DNA of 64,000 bases from positions 31,573,295-31,637,294 of the forward strand of contig OZ038463.1 in the NCBI GenBank assembly GCA_964036295.1, given 5' to 3'. Every line of letters begins with the position of its first letter. Positions within the stretch are counted from its first letter, which is position 1. The stretch is from Plumapathes pennacea. Lineage: Eukaryota; Cnidaria; Anthozoa; Antipatharia; Myriopathidae. The notes beneath the pieces were generated by a model, which saw nothing but the letters and a program-made list of their open reading frames with translations, was not told the origin of the DNA and searched no databases. Shown one piece after another: positions 33,995 through 45,969 of this stretch. A program made the translations under genes and the position numbers.

Positions 33995-36900
33995 ATGGCT
34001 ACTATAAAAAGGAATTCATTTCATGGATCAGACAGTGAACCGGAATTGCCTGACAGAATTTACGAAAGTAGCCTGTATCTCGGTGGAGGAGAAAACGAGG
34101 GTCATTCAGTGTACACGAAGACAAATCGCGAGAATGCTAGCCGACTGAAAGTATTCTCAGTGACAATTGCCACAGCTGTCGTTTTAATAGTGGAAGGGAT
34201 TTTCAATTTCAAGTTAGTTCGGCAAAGTGAAGCAATCCACTTGAACGTGTTTTTTCACTGGGTGCAGTCTTGTTTAATTACACTCTTGTTTAAATTGTGG
34301 ACACGGAAAAAAATTAGAAGGTAAGTCAAGATTCATTGTGTTTTGCACGTGTATTTATACTGTATACGTTTGTCCACTTCTGTTAATTTATAATTTGACA
34401 TAGCTTTGGAGTAGACGATCAATAGATTTGAATTTGGAAAAAAAAAATCCCGAGAGTTATGATTCAAAAATCAATATTTAAATAACAGTAACTGTAAGAT
34501 GAATTGCACCCTAAACTATAATTATCAAAGTTTTATTTGCTTAATTGACTCTCACTCAGTGAGTGAATAATAATATCAGACATGTCAACTCTTTCACATC
34601 TCCCATGTGGGAGTACATTTCTTTATATGAGCCTTATTTCCTGCTCTCCCACATGTGTATGTCAATCTCCCACACATGTATGAGCCAATCTGATCTACAA
34701 AATTTATCTCAGATCCCATGCCTCATTACCAACAAATCTCCATCTGAAGAACTAGTTTGAATTTTTTTTATATGTAGATAATAAATCCGTATGACATATA
34801 ATAGCAACAAACAGGTGGCATTTTCTTCATCGTACCCAGGCTCTTTCCCTATCAACCAAGTTGGGCCTTGACCCCCACTTCTGTATGGGAGTTTTTAAGG
34901 TTGAAGTGTCTGTAATATATGCATATCAGAAGGAGTCATGTGATTTTTGCTGCGCAGCGAGCGAAGCGAGTGAAGCAGCAGTTCATATTTTGTATGGAGG
35001 AAAATCTTGATACGCTTGACTGCACCCATTTGCAATTAGACCATACTGCCTCACGCACTTGCAACCGTAATGCTTTTCGACACTTGACTTCACAACAACA
35101 ACACGTTCTGCGCGAGTTCTTCCTTTCCACATGGGTGACTTGTCATGTGCTGTTGAATACAGTAGGCCCCAGTTGTTCAATGCAAAACTATATCCAGTAG
35201 ATAAGTTGCTATCCAACATAAGCAATGTCGTTCCAACTACATTTATGCAAGATTACACCAAACCCAGTGCAGCAATCACTTATCTTTAGATATCCCAGTA
35301 TATCTGTATATCCTTTGAAATTTTCAAGTGCATGCAATAGAATGTCTGGTGACTGGCATGCTCCCAAGAAAGGGCTAAAGATGTCAGCTGAAATTTGGGA
35401 ATGCCAACAAGCTCATCTCACACCTTCTGACATTGATTATCATACACATTATATAACAATATTTGTTGGTCCTTATCAATCTCCAAGCATGGCTGATCTG
35501 TTCAGTTTCAGAAGTAGTGCCATCAACTTCCTCCCACTGCTTGTTCTACATGTGGCATTGGTGTCAATACGTGGATTGGATGTTGACAGCACATTGTATG
35601 GTGCTTCAGGTGGCTCTGAAATCTACCAGGTAAGGGTTGTAAAGTTCTCCCAACCAATTAGTGAGAACTGACAGTTCAATCAGTTCTCATGAGCAAGTAC
35701 ATATTCCCCATACTGCAGTGTAGTATAAAATAAATGGTATAAAATAATATAGAGGGGATATTACACGGTGGCACAAAGATAACAATTTTATTTGACAAAT
35801 CCTAATCTTCCTTTGTACTGTTACTGTTGTAATATTCCCCAGTTAAGACTTGACTACCACCCCCAGGGGACTTGAAGCCCTGATGTTACTGTAGGGCCAC
35901 CCCGCAGCACAGGCTGCGACCACGTTGTGTTCAGTTCTTTTATTATTCAGTTGATCATAACAAGCAAAAAAGTCGATATTAAAACATGGTGTCAGCAGTG
36001 GGATACAAGGTCCGAAGGCAGCTGTGAACGCCGTGGAATGTAAGCGAGTCCTACTCAGCCACGAGAGACAGTGAGTCGCGGCGTCCTGCTATATAATTCC
36101 CGAGATGGATGAAAGAAACATGTCGAAGCCTGGTCCATTGGTGCTGGACGCACACGCTTCGGAAAACTGGAGAAAGTTTCTGATGCAATTTGAAATTTAC
36201 CTCATAGCCAAGGAGAAGGACGATAAACCGGACAAGTTAAAGGTAAATCTGTTGCTTAATTGTGCTGGACCAGAAGCCATTGAAGAGTACAGTCATTTTG
36301 TGTACAGTGGAGAAGAAAGCAACGACTCCTATGCAGTTGTTTGTAAGAAGTTCAAAGAATTATGTGAAGGGGCCAAGAATGTGATATATGAGCGACTAGT
36401 ATTTAATCAACGAAACCAGAAAGAAGGAGAGCGGATCGACAGCTTCGTAAGTGAGCTCAAACGACTGTCTCTAACATGTGAATTTGGAGAGCTTCGAGAT
36501 TCATTGATTAGGGATCGTGTCGTTGGAGGAGTCCTGTCTGACGACCTGAGAGGCGAGTTGCTCAAGAAGCCAGATCTCACTTTGGCGAGTGCTCATGACT
36601 ATTGCAGGACATTCGAAGCCACAGAACTGCAGAAGTATAAGTTTGCCACGCCAGCACGTTCAAGTACCGAAGGTGCATCAAGAATTCAGCCGATATGGAA
36701 GGATCGTGGACAACACATGAAGACTACTCGTGATCGTTCTTGTAAGTTCTGTGGATACAAGCATCCATTTACTCAACCAAACCGATGCCCTGCTTATGGA
36801 AAAAAATGCATGAAGTGCAGGAAACAGGGACACTTTGCAAAGGTATGTCAGAGTAGTTCACAAGTAGACACTGTTGCACAAGAGAATGTGTCTGAGGAAA

Positions 36901-39900
36901 GCAGCAGTCAGGATGTGCATGTTTACTTTGGATCAATTGAATTGGCAAGTGTTTCTGATCTCAAGAAAACAAGTAAGAGCATGATCTCAGTCAAGATTGC
37001 TGGAAGGGAGGTTCAAATCAAAGCAGACACAGGTGCAGAGGCTACAGTCATCCCTTATCACTTATATAAAGAAATCACTAAGGTACCTCTACGCAAAATT
37101 CAGCAACCCCTGAAAGGCTGGCTTGCAACCAAACCTATACACCCAAAAGGTTGTGTACGCCTTCCCACAGTATACAAGAACCGCAAGGTGGATTTGTTGT
37201 ACCTCGTTGTGGAAGGAGACTTCACACCTTTGCTCAGTTGTGATGCCTGTTTGGATTTAGAAGTCTTGAGATTCATGAACCTGCAACTCATAACTTCCTC
37301 AGAGCCCAATCCAGTCATCCCAGAAGATGGGCCTAACCCAACCACCCCAGAAACATCCAAACAAGATGAAGACCAGAGTATCTTCAAAACTGATGCAGTT
37401 TTGAAGGAGTATCAGGACTGTTTCAGTTACAAACCTGGCAAACTACCCAATGAAGTACATCTGGAAATTGATTCGTCAGTGCCACCAGTGATACACCCTC
37501 CCAGAAAAATCCCAGTTGCTCTGTTGGAACCAGCACGAGAAAAGCTTGAGGAGATGGAAGAAGATGGCATAATTGTGAAAGAGGAAGGGCATACACCTTG
37601 GGTGTCTTCAATGTTAATTATTGACAAGAGAAAAGGCAAAGAGAAAGGCAAAAACACTCCACCATCGAAAGGAGAAGTAAGAATTTGCATTGACCCCAGA
37701 GATCTGAATAAGGCACTGAAGAGACCCCACTATCCTATGGTCACAGTGGAGGAGGTTGCCAATTGCCTGGCTAATGCAAAGATGTTCACATCGCTTGATG
37801 CATGCAGTGGATACTGGCAACTTCCTGTGGATGAAGAAAGTTCCAAGCTCCTCACATTTAACACCCCATGGGGGCGTTACCGATTCACAAGACTCCCTTT
37901 TGGTATTGCATCAGCTCCAGAAATCTACCAAAGGGAGATGGACAGACTTTTCGCAGGAATTCCTGTGGAAATAATTGTAGATGATTTCCTGATACATGGT
38001 GATAATCAAAGAGACATTGACCAGAAACTGATGGAAGTGCTCGACAAGAGTCGAGAAGTGGGCTTGAAGTTCAATCCTAAGAAACTCAAACTCAGAGTTC
38101 CAGAAGTAGGGTATGTTGGGCATGTCCTTTCAGCTGAAGGATTAAAGCCAGATCCTGAGAAGATCAGAGCTATCAACGAAATGCCAGCTCCAACAGACAA
38201 GGAAGGCGTGCTAAGGTTATTGGGAACTTTTAACTACCTAGACAAATTCATTGAGCACAAGGCTGATCTTCAAGGACCCATTTCACAACTGACCCAGAAA
38301 GATGCAGCATTCGTGTGGGACACACCACAACAGGAGGCCTTCAGTAAGCTGAAGACAGTCATCACCAGCGCACCTGTGCTGGCATACTTTGACAACAGCA
38401 AAGAGACAGTTCTAAATGTGGATGCCAGCAGCACTGGACTGGGTGCAGTGATCATGCAAGAGGGCAGACCAGTGGCATACAGCTCAAAGACACTGACTAG
38501 CTGTGAGACAAGGTATGCCAATATTGAGAGAGAACTGTTGGCTATTGTATGGGGAGCACAGAAATTTCACACATACATGTATGGGCGCAGGGTCATTGTG
38601 GAAACGGATCACAAACCACTGGAGTCTATATTCAAAAAGCCACTGAATGATGCCCCACCCCGACTACAGAGGATGCTCCTGAAACTGACCAAGTATGATC
38701 TCATTGTACGATATGTTCCTGGGAAGAAACAGGTCTTATCCGACTGTCTTAGCAGAGCACCACTCCAGGATACTGAACCAGCCAGCCCACCTGAAGATGT
38801 AATTGGAGTCAATCTCATTGAGAAACTTGATTTTGAAACCACCATACTTCAGAGATTCAGAGACAGTTCAGGTGCTGATGAGACTTCACGAGTAGTCATG
38901 GACTATGTCACTAAGGGTTGGCCTGCTGAGAAAGACCAGGTGGATGAACTGGCCAAAGAGTATTGGAGCTACAGAGAAGAGCTCAGTGTAGAGGATGGAC
39001 TACTATTTAAACTTGACAGAATAGTTGTCCCAAGATCACTGAGAGCTGATGTGTTGGATGAAATCCATGGAGCACACATGGGAGAAAGCAAAAGTCTATG
39101 CTTTGCCCGAGATTACGTATTCTGGCCCTCAATGACATCTCAAATCAAAGATAAAGTCAGCTCCTGTCCCATCTGCAATGCCTTCCGCAACAGACAACAG
39201 AAAGAATCATTGCATCCCCATGACATTCCAGGATTACCATGGCAAGTGGTCGGGACAGACCTCTTTGAATTTGCTGGCCAGACATACCTACTGGTCACTG
39301 ACTTCTATTCAAAGTACTTTGAAATAGAACTGCTTCGCCAGCAGACTGCCACTTGCCTCATCAACAACTTGAAGAAGATATTTGCAAGATTTGGAATTCC
39401 GGATGAGGTGGTGAGTGACAATGGTTCTCAGTACAGCAATACCAGGAATTTATTCAACACTACACACCAGTTCAAACAATTTGCCAGTGAGTGGGGATTC
39501 CGTCATACAACAAGTTCACCAGAGTATCCTCAATCCAATGGTGCTGCAGAACGGGCAGTACAAACTGCAAAACGTATTCTGAAGAAAGCTGCAGCAGACA
39601 ACAAAGACCCATTTGAAGGGCTCTTGAAGTATCGAAATACACCTTTCGAAGATATTGGTGTATCCCCTGCACAGCTCCTGATGAGTCGACGAACTCGCAC
39701 TATGATACCGACCCATCGGCGTCTCTTACAGCCACAAGTGGTTGAGCCTGATCGAGTTGCGAAAGTACTTCAAGATCGCCAGAACAGTTCCAAGAAGAAC
39801 TATGACAAGCAAAGTAGAGACTTACCTCCACTTGCAGTTGGAGATAAGGTGCGGATTCGACCAAACAGGGATCACGAGTGGCGTAAAGCTGAAGTCTTAC

Positions 39901-42868
39901 CAAGGTCTTACCTAGTGCAGGATGAACGCGGCCGTGTCTTCAGACGGAATAGGCGACAGCTCATCTCAGTTCCAAATGACCGACCTATGAGTCCACAGAT
40001 AAGTGTTCCTACTATGCATTCAAAGCCGCCTGATGCAGTGAGACCAGAACCAAGACCATTGGAAGTACCTGAGCAATCTCCACAGACAGTGGAACATCCA
40101 CCTACCACAACAAAGTCTGGAAGACCAGTCAAGAAACCTCAAAGATACATTGAATCCTGTTAGGGGAGAGATGTTGTAATATTCCCCAGTTAAGACTTGA
40201 CTACCACCCCCAGGGGACTTGAAGCCCTGATGTTACTGTAGGGCCACCCCGCAGCACAGGCTGCGACCACGTTGTGTTCAGTTCTTTTATTATTCAGTTG
40301 ATCATAACAAGCAAAAAAGTCGATATTAAAACAGTTACTATTTATTGCTTCATCATTCGACAGTGCAATTCTTGTTTGATGGGGGAATACCGCTCGAAGC
40401 TGCCAAAAAAGATTTCAAAGAAACCGGAGGCAGATTGCTGTAAATGCACCCTTCTCAGGCCAACAAAATGGCTGGAAAAGTGGTTCTTTCACAGCAGAGG
40501 CTTCACAGATCCATCACAGATCTTTGGCTTGAATTATCTGCTCACCTTCGTGATTTATTCATCAGCCGATCTGAGTCAAAACAAGCCAATACCTCCAAAC
40601 AAATCCATTTTCAAACAAACAGTCTGAAAACTAAACAAGTGGGTATGGTTACAATTATCAGGTTTTCCACATATATGGCAAATTTGCTGTGTAGAATGGC
40701 TACTGAGGCAACAGAAAAATATGGAAAAATCCCTGGTAATTAGCATAACATAGAAAATTCCGTGTCCAGACGTGATAGGGTTAAATAGCAGGACATTGGC
40801 CTAAGTACCTAACAGGTACTAAAACAGGCGTAGCTCAAGCTTACTTTGACCCCTAAAAGGTTACCCATAAAGCATACCAAGAATTTAAAGTTTCAATGCC
40901 TTTAATTGCTATAAAGAGGATATCATCAAGCCCCCCTCCCCCCTGGGGACATTGGTCATATTTGCATTCTGACTATACACATAGCAATGGTGGTTTGCGC
41001 ACATGTCATTGCTTTATATAAATTATATTATGACTCAATCTGTGAAATCTTGCATTTTCTTTCCCCCAAGGTTGGGCTGGTCACCGCACCCTTGGTAGTA
41101 CTCCTGGCAACTTGGCACTTGTTCCAGCAATCCTATCCAGCCAAAGTGACTGTGTTTGTAGGACTCAGTAGCCTCTTGCTAATGGTCGTTATCTGCTCTG
41201 AGAATGATCCATACATTCCATTTAAAGTGACGTTAACATATGGCATACTAGGCATTGTGAATGCCACTCTCATGGGCTACTTTATTGTACTACTGAAGAA
41301 ATATATATCAAAGGTAGCAATTCAGTTGCTGTGCTACAGTGGGCATATTCACCTAAGCCCCCATCCCCCCACACCACCACACCACATCACACAAAAGTTG
41401 CAACTCCCACCCAACTTACCCATTTTCCTAGCAACTACCTCTGGAGATTTTAAAAACCCGTTTATTCTTAGGAGTGATTGACTTCAGGCCCTTTGCATCA
41501 GGCTGGTCACATGACCAACACTCACCACATCGCTGAAAATCACTTCCTGAGTGTCAGAAATGGAAAGAGCATGAAAAAAATGTAGGAATGCAACATTTCA
41601 GGCTCATAGCATTTCATAGATCGAATTTGGCAGCAGTTTGAAGTCCAAAAGTATTAAGAAACTATTGCTGGGATGCAAGGTGAATGTAAAGGTGTAACAA
41701 TGGAGTCAGCATTTTTAATTTGTTATCCTTTTTTGCAGTCCTCCTCCTCACAAGTACTTTATTACTTACATTTTTCCTGTACGCTGGCCCTTCCCTTTGT
41801 TGTGCTCTTCTCTGATGAATTGAGAGCACTACGCAAAGAGTTGCTGCCACGGCTAAACTACATGAGCCTTCTTCATCAAACCATAACATTGGTAAGTGAA
41901 GTTAACCCTTTCACCCCTAAGAATGATCATGCAATTTCAATTTTCTTCAGGTTTTCACCAGAAATATACCATTACTGTAAGGAGAACTTGGTTTTTGAAT
42001 ACCTTGCTCAGATGAAAGCTGAGTATTAAAAAAAAAAAAAGCAAACTATCAATTCTCACTACATCACTCATACCATTTCTTCTTAAGAGGTTGGGAGAAT
42101 CTGTATTTTATCGTGGGAGTAAAAGGTTTTAGATATGGATAGATACCTGCTTAGATCATAAAATCCCAGTTATATTAGCCCTGGATGACTTGTTTAAGGC
42201 TTGATTGGCTAATCCTGGACTTGGTCTAAAACTTCTGTGATATTGTTAAGTCTGAAAAATGAGAAAGTTTTCATGAAATGTTGGTATCCAGTAGAGGGAC
42301 TGGGAGCATGAAAATTTATCAGCTATTTGAGGGGGGAATCAGGTATAATGACTTCCTTTTCATACCCAAATCCCCCCTCCCCTTCTTCTTCTAAATATTG
42401 ACCACATGAATTTGAGGGAGTTGATGAAGAATGAGAAGTGAAAAGTGAAAAATGAGAAATGACAAGTGAGAATGACGGGGAGTTGATAAGAGGGGGAGGA
42501 GGATGGGGAGCCATTCAAACAGCTGAGTCAACTAATTTACCTTTGCTACTGATAGTACATATCAAAAAACTAATCTAGTCAGATTACTGAAACATAAATT
42601 TGACGTGGAGATATTGACACTTGCTGTTATATTTTGTTTCCAGGCTTGCTTGAAGTTAATAAGCCAGTTCCTATTCCTGTACCACCTCAAGCTTGTCTCG
42701 CCCATGCTCAGCGTAGCAACTCGGGGATTATCATGGATTTTTCTCACTGTTGCCCTCTCTCTGCTTGGGACCAGCATGAATGTGGAGCTACTTGTGACAG
42801 ACTTTATTGGTTTCTGGGTTCTTGGATATTTGTTTTTCTTGCCTGTCCTGGTTGCTGAACTCCAGTAG
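33995..42868 (+). CDS. SLC35-like (DMT superfamily) transporter, 5 exons
   Basis: Exons: 33995-34320, 35512-35629, 41071-41313, 41739-41891 and 42644-42868 (TAG 42866-42868). Phases agree; 1065 bp, 354 residues, the normal size of nucleotide-sugar or triose-phosphate-type transporters. After a polar N-terminus of about 45 residues there are about ten hydrophobic segments. The order fits the family: a helix pair, then NFLPLLVLHVAL, a GGSEIYQVGLVTAPLVVLL segment equivalent to the substrate-side P/TP helix, a GIVNATLMGYFIVLLKKYI helix, and a SPMLSVATRGLSWIFLTV helix near the C-terminus. Which substrate it moves cannot be told, and I do not name a subfamily. The start ATG is the first in frame. 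Exon 2 starts at a TTTCAG acceptor chosen because it alone keeps the phase. Intron 2 contains a complete LTR retrotransposon. AATAAA at 43413-43418 is a possible polyadenylation signal. Confidence 0.75.
35825..35986 (+). repeat. 5' LTR
   Basis: Starts TGTTGTAATATTCCCC and ends TATTAAAACA. An ATTAAA near its end (35979-35984) may serve as polyadenylation signal. Confidence 0.93.
36105..40163 (+). CDS. Gag-Pol polyprotein of the LTR retrotransposon
   Basis: One uninterrupted frame of 1352 codons (TAG at 40161-40163), starting at the first ATG after a 118-bp leader. Domains in order: Gag capsid-like region (about 1-180); two Cys/His clusters, of which C235-x2-C238-x4-H243-x4-C248 is a classical zinc knuckle; aspartic protease with D308-T309-G310; reverse transcriptase (about 480-660) with the catalytic IVDD (D626-D627) and LPFGIASAPEIYQ; RNase H (about 770-890) with NVDASSTGLGAV; integrase zinc-binding HHCC region and catalytic D1052, D1105 and E1149. 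The D-E spacing in the integrase is 43 residues rather than the usual 35. The C-terminal tail (about 1230-1352) is proline-rich. No frameshift or internal stop separates Gag from Pol. Confidence 0.95.
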   Translation: MDERNMSKPGPLVLDAHASENWRKFLMQFEIYLIAKEKDDKPDKLKVNLLLNCAGPEAIEEYSHFVYSGEESNDSYAVVCKKFKELCEGAKNVIYERLVFNQRNQKEGERIDSFVSELKRLSLTCEFGELRDSLIRDRVVGGVLSDDLRGELLKKPDLTLASAHDYCRTFEATELQKYKFATPARSSTEGASRIQPIWKDRGQHMKTTRDRSCKFCGYKHPFTQPNRCPAYGKKCMKCRKQGHFAKVCQSSSQVDTVAQENVSEESSSQDVHVYFGSIELASVSDLKKTSKSMISVKIAGREVQIKADTGAEATVIPYHLYKEITKVPLRKIQQPLKGWLATKPIHPKGCVRLPTVYKNRKVDLLYLVVEGDFTPLLSCDACLDLEVLRFMNLQLITSSEPNPVIPEDGPNPTTPETSKQDEDQSIFKTDAVLKEYQDCFSYKPGKLPNEVHLEIDSSVPPVIHPPRKIPVALLEPAREKLEEMEEDGIIVKEEGHTPWVSSMLIIDKRKGKEKGKNTPPSKGEVRICIDPRDLNKALKRPHYPMVTVEEVANCLANAKMFTSLDACSGYWQLPVDEESSKLLTFNTPWGRYRFTRLPFGIASAPEIYQREMDRLFAGIPVEIIVDDFLIHGDNQRDIDQKLMEVLDKSREVGLKFNPKKLKLRVPEVGYVGHVLSAEGLKPDPEKIRAINEMPAPTDKEGVLRLLGTFNYLDKFIEHKADLQGPISQLTQKDAAFVWDTPQQEAFSKLKTVITSAPVLAYFDNSKETVLNVDASSTGLGAVIMQEGRPVAYSSKTLTSCETRYANIERELLAIVWGAQKFHTYMYGRRVIVETDHKPLESIFKKPLNDAPPRLQRMLLKLTKYDLIVRYVPGKKQVLSDCLSRAPLQDTEPASPPEDVIGVNLIEKLDFETTILQRFRDSSGADETSRVVMDYVTKGWPAEKDQVDELAKEYWSYREELSVEDGLLFKLDRIVVPRSLRADVLDEIHGAHMGESKSLCFARDYVFWPSMTSQIKDKVSSCPICNAFRNRQQKESLHPHDIPGLPWQVVGTDLFEFAGQTYLLVTDFYSKYFEIELLRQQTATCLINNLKKIFARFGIPDEVVSDNGSQYSNTRNLFNTTHQFKQFASEWGFRHTTSSPEYPQSNGAAERAVQTAKRILKKAAADNKDPFEGLLKYRNTPFEDIGVSPAQLLMSRRTRTMIPTHRRLLQPQVVEPDRVAKVLQDRQNSSKKNYDKQSRDLPPLAVGDKVRIRPNRDHEWRKAEVLPRSYLVQDERGRVFRRNRRQLISVPNDRPMSPQISVPTMHSKPPDAVRPEPRPLEVPEQSPQTVEHPPTTTKSGRPVKKPQRYIESC
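40172..40333 (+). repeat. 3' LTR
   Basis: Reads the same as the 5' LTR over all 162 bases when compared by eye. Confidence 0.93.
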
Positions 42869-43818
42869 ACTTTTTTTTTTATGGATGTACATCTAACAAA
42901 GAGACTCCACACTTAAAAATTTTTTTTTTGTAATGAAAAGCAACTTTACATATGGGAGGTTTTATGGAATTTGCATTTTTATGCCAGTGTTGAGCAACTG
43001 GCAATCAGACTTCCAACTTTGTTTCTGCAAGTATACTAGCTCTTTTTCTAAATTTCTACACCATGTCATCAAATCGATACAATTACATATTTTGACCAGG
43101 CACAGTTACATGGGGATTGTGTGAAGAAAGAAGGAAACAGATTTTAAGATGTTATGTGTAAACATTTTGGCAGGTTTTCGATGGTTACTATGGCAGAAAG
43201 AAACCCCCATATACAAAAACTCTCGATCTTCTCCAGTCATTACAAAATCATATATTGACAGTGATTCGAATTACTGTAGCCGTATAGGTCATAGATGCAT
43301 ATTATTTATTAAATTGGAGAATTTGTTCAAAGAATTGACAAATTAAATGTTAATGCAATATCTGATGATCTAGAAACTACAGTCCATTATTTGTCAATAA
43401 TGGACCAACGAAAATAAAAGTGTGCATATAATTTTCAAGTGAATACAAATTTAATATTGGTTTCTTTAGAAATTTGTTGTCTACTTCTATTCTTTCTGAA
43501 AAAAATGACAATTTAACAACATTGTCCAGAACGAAGCCACAATGTTTATAGCAGAATGTAAAAATTAAGACTATTAAAATTGTTGAATTATGTTGGAGTT
43601 TCCCTCTTTTTATCTCTATCTTGATGCGCCTAAATGTGCATCTACTCGCCCCACGTCGAGAAGAAAAATCGTAAGTGCTTTTCTCTTGTTGTCCTCCGCT
43701 CCCACGCGGAGCTTTTCTTCACCTGTGTCTATGTTACAGTGAACGGCTTCTTCTAAGGCGGGCACGCTCTGGACCATCTCTTACTGTCCGCCTTACGGAG
43801 GTGTGTCCGCCTATAAAG

Positions 43819-44145
43819 CCCCCGGGGGGGGGGGGGGGGGGGGGATACTTCCATATATGAGCCATATAAGTGCCGCCCCAAAGGGTATCATTTTCAGCAT
43901 TTTAGTCTGAAATAGGGTATCGATTTTAGCATCTTAGTCTGAAATAGGGTCGGAGATTTTGATATTTGGTCTGAAATAGGGTCGAAAATTGCGCATTTTG
44001 GTGTGAAAAAGGGTCGGAAATTGCAAATTTTGGTGTGAAACACTGTCAAAAATCGCAAATTTTGGTCTGAAATAGGGTAAGGGTTTTCAGTCCCGGGCGG
44101 CACACTCTCACCCAACATTTTGAGGAGTACCCCCCTCCCCCCGGG
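43819..44145. mobile_element. hAT-like MITE with internal minisatellite
   Basis: Flanked by perfect 8-bp direct repeats ATAAAGCC (43811-43818 and 44146-44153). It starts with CCCGGGG in a long G run and ends with a C run and CCGGG. The interior has about six units of roughly 30-33 bp containing TCTGAAATAGGGT, the reverse complement of the units in 21886-22162. A G homopolymer of about 22 bases sits at 43822-43844. No coding capacity. Confidence 0.8.
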
Positions 44146-45969
44146 ATAAAGCCCTTGTCTGGGTCATTGTTGATTAGATGAGCGGACCGACAGCTAGCTT
44201 GGTTTGACCAACGGTCTCTTATGGCCTTTATAGTGTGGATCAGTGCTAAATATTTTGCAGAAAGAGTACTGAATACTTCAGGCATCATGCATATGGAGAA
44301 TGGGTACTTTTCGTTCCTGGCGATAAACTTTGGTGGACAGAATAGACTGCATACTTCATTGGCCATAACCAGAGAAATGGACTTGACTGACACTCGTTCA
44401 TGTGGGGAGTAAATTAGAAGCACTATTTGCCAGTGCACATGACTTTTGAAAGTGTATAAAATTGTTGGACACATGGCCATAGTTTGATTGTCTAGCACAT
44501 GCTTGCGTGAGGCGCGAAACAACAGAAACCGACGGGAGACTGAGCAGTTCCCGCGTTCTGTCACACCACACCGCAGCTCAGTTCCACATGTACGCTTTGC
44601 CTGCAGGACTTTGAGCTGTCATTCTTTCTTTACTATTTGTGAAATGAATGACAATTCATCCAAGCAAAATATTGACTAGTAAATCTCCTTGCTGCGTAAA
44701 ACATCTCTGCTGAGATCGGAATGAAAAGAGGAATTGACAGTGATCATACGCACGTGAACACTGCATGAACACAGCGTGCGATGAAAACTATTCGCGCATT
44801 TGATAGCAACGTGCGATCTGACCAGGCGAGCACCAGCGAAGCAAAGCTCGGAAAGTTGGCGCGCAAGGACAGCAGACGAGTTATCTCGTCTTCGCTTCGA
44901 GCTCAAACTTCGCCGTGTAACGTACGTATTTGTAACTCGCTTCTGTTTACACTGGAGTTGTCTTCGTAGACAATGTTCAGCTGCCAGCTTGGCTGCAACC
45001 GCGTTTCGTTTTATACTGTTTCGTTGTCGTTTGTGTATGCAACACAGCACCGATCGTCGTATCCTTGTGCTTGGAAGTGTTCGCTATTCATTCGTAATTT
45101 AAGATTCTCTGAAAAGCAAGTTGTGAATTTTTTCCCCGAGTGTTTAACTGGTAGGCAAACCGCGAAAATTACCAGCCGCGATAACTGAATTTCTCGTACC
45201 AGTGCACCCGCTGTTGTTTCCCGCCTTTTCACGCCTCACGACGCACGCGCGCTACGCCTCGCCCCACAACGCGCAGCGCGCAAGAACACGAGGGCTCACT
45301 TAATTAGAGAACAAGCTGCTAACAACTTTCAGAAGCGCGCGGCAAGAAAGTGGCTTACAAAATGATCACCAAATATTCCTGAATATCTTCTTACTGTTTT
45401 ATTTGAAACAGACACAAAGAACCATCATCATGTCTAAAAAATGCGGCACTATCACTGCTAAGCACATAAGGCTGCAGCCGAATGCAGTTCATTGGTACGC
45501 AATTCGAACCACGCTAAGCTATGTGGATGAGTATAAAATTACACCTTTGATGTAAACTTAAATTATCAGTTACATCGAAAAACTCAGTACCTTGTGACTA
45601 CTTTGTTCATCGACTGCTCCGGTGTGATTCTGTGTATCACAGCGACTTATTCGATTTCTATGCCCGCCACTAAAACGATAACAAAAATGTGACTTGAACT
45701 CAAGAATACAAGTGAAGTACATGATATTGTGGACAAGAAGATGATTTTCAAGACAACTGAGTCCCTAAAGATGACAGATAAACAATACACACTGGTTAAA
45801 CAGGAAACTACTCATTGATCAGTTTGAAAAGAGAATTAGACTTCGTTTGAGCTAAGCTACGAAAGTTGTCGAAGTCTTTCCGGTGGGTAGAAAACAACAT
45901 ATTTTTTTACTCCGGCACCAGTGAATATTGAGTTCCAGTCGTTTCAGTTGAGTCCGATCGAGTCCGTTG

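Larger units (their letters stand above)
35820..40338 (+). mobile_element. Complete Ty3/Gypsy-type LTR retrotransposon with 5-bp target duplication
   Basis: The element proper is 35825-40333 (4509 bp). The LTRs 35825-35986 and 40172-40333 are 162 bp each, start TG and end CA, and read as identical. GTTAC at 35820-35824 and 40334-40338 is the target duplication. Directly after the 5' LTR a TGGTGTCAGCAGTGGGA segment (from 35987) is the likely tRNA primer site. The purine tract AGGGGAGAGA (40162-40171) directly precedes the 3' LTR. A single Gag-Pol frame with integrase after RNase H is the Ty3/Gypsy order, and there is no envelope-like frame. It is inserted in the sense orientation in intron 2 of the SLC35-like gene. 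Very short LTRs and a fused Gag-Pol recall the Mag-type lineage, an inference only. Confidence 0.95.

Noticed and set aside
44046..44564. 172-codon minus-strand frame
   Set aside because: Its C-terminal part reads through the minisatellite of the hAT-like MITE at 43819-44145, and the rest has no recognisable domain.
45485..45520. TTCGAA within a tRNA T-arm-like context on the minus strand
   Set aside because: No acceptor stem or anticodon arm could be folded around it.
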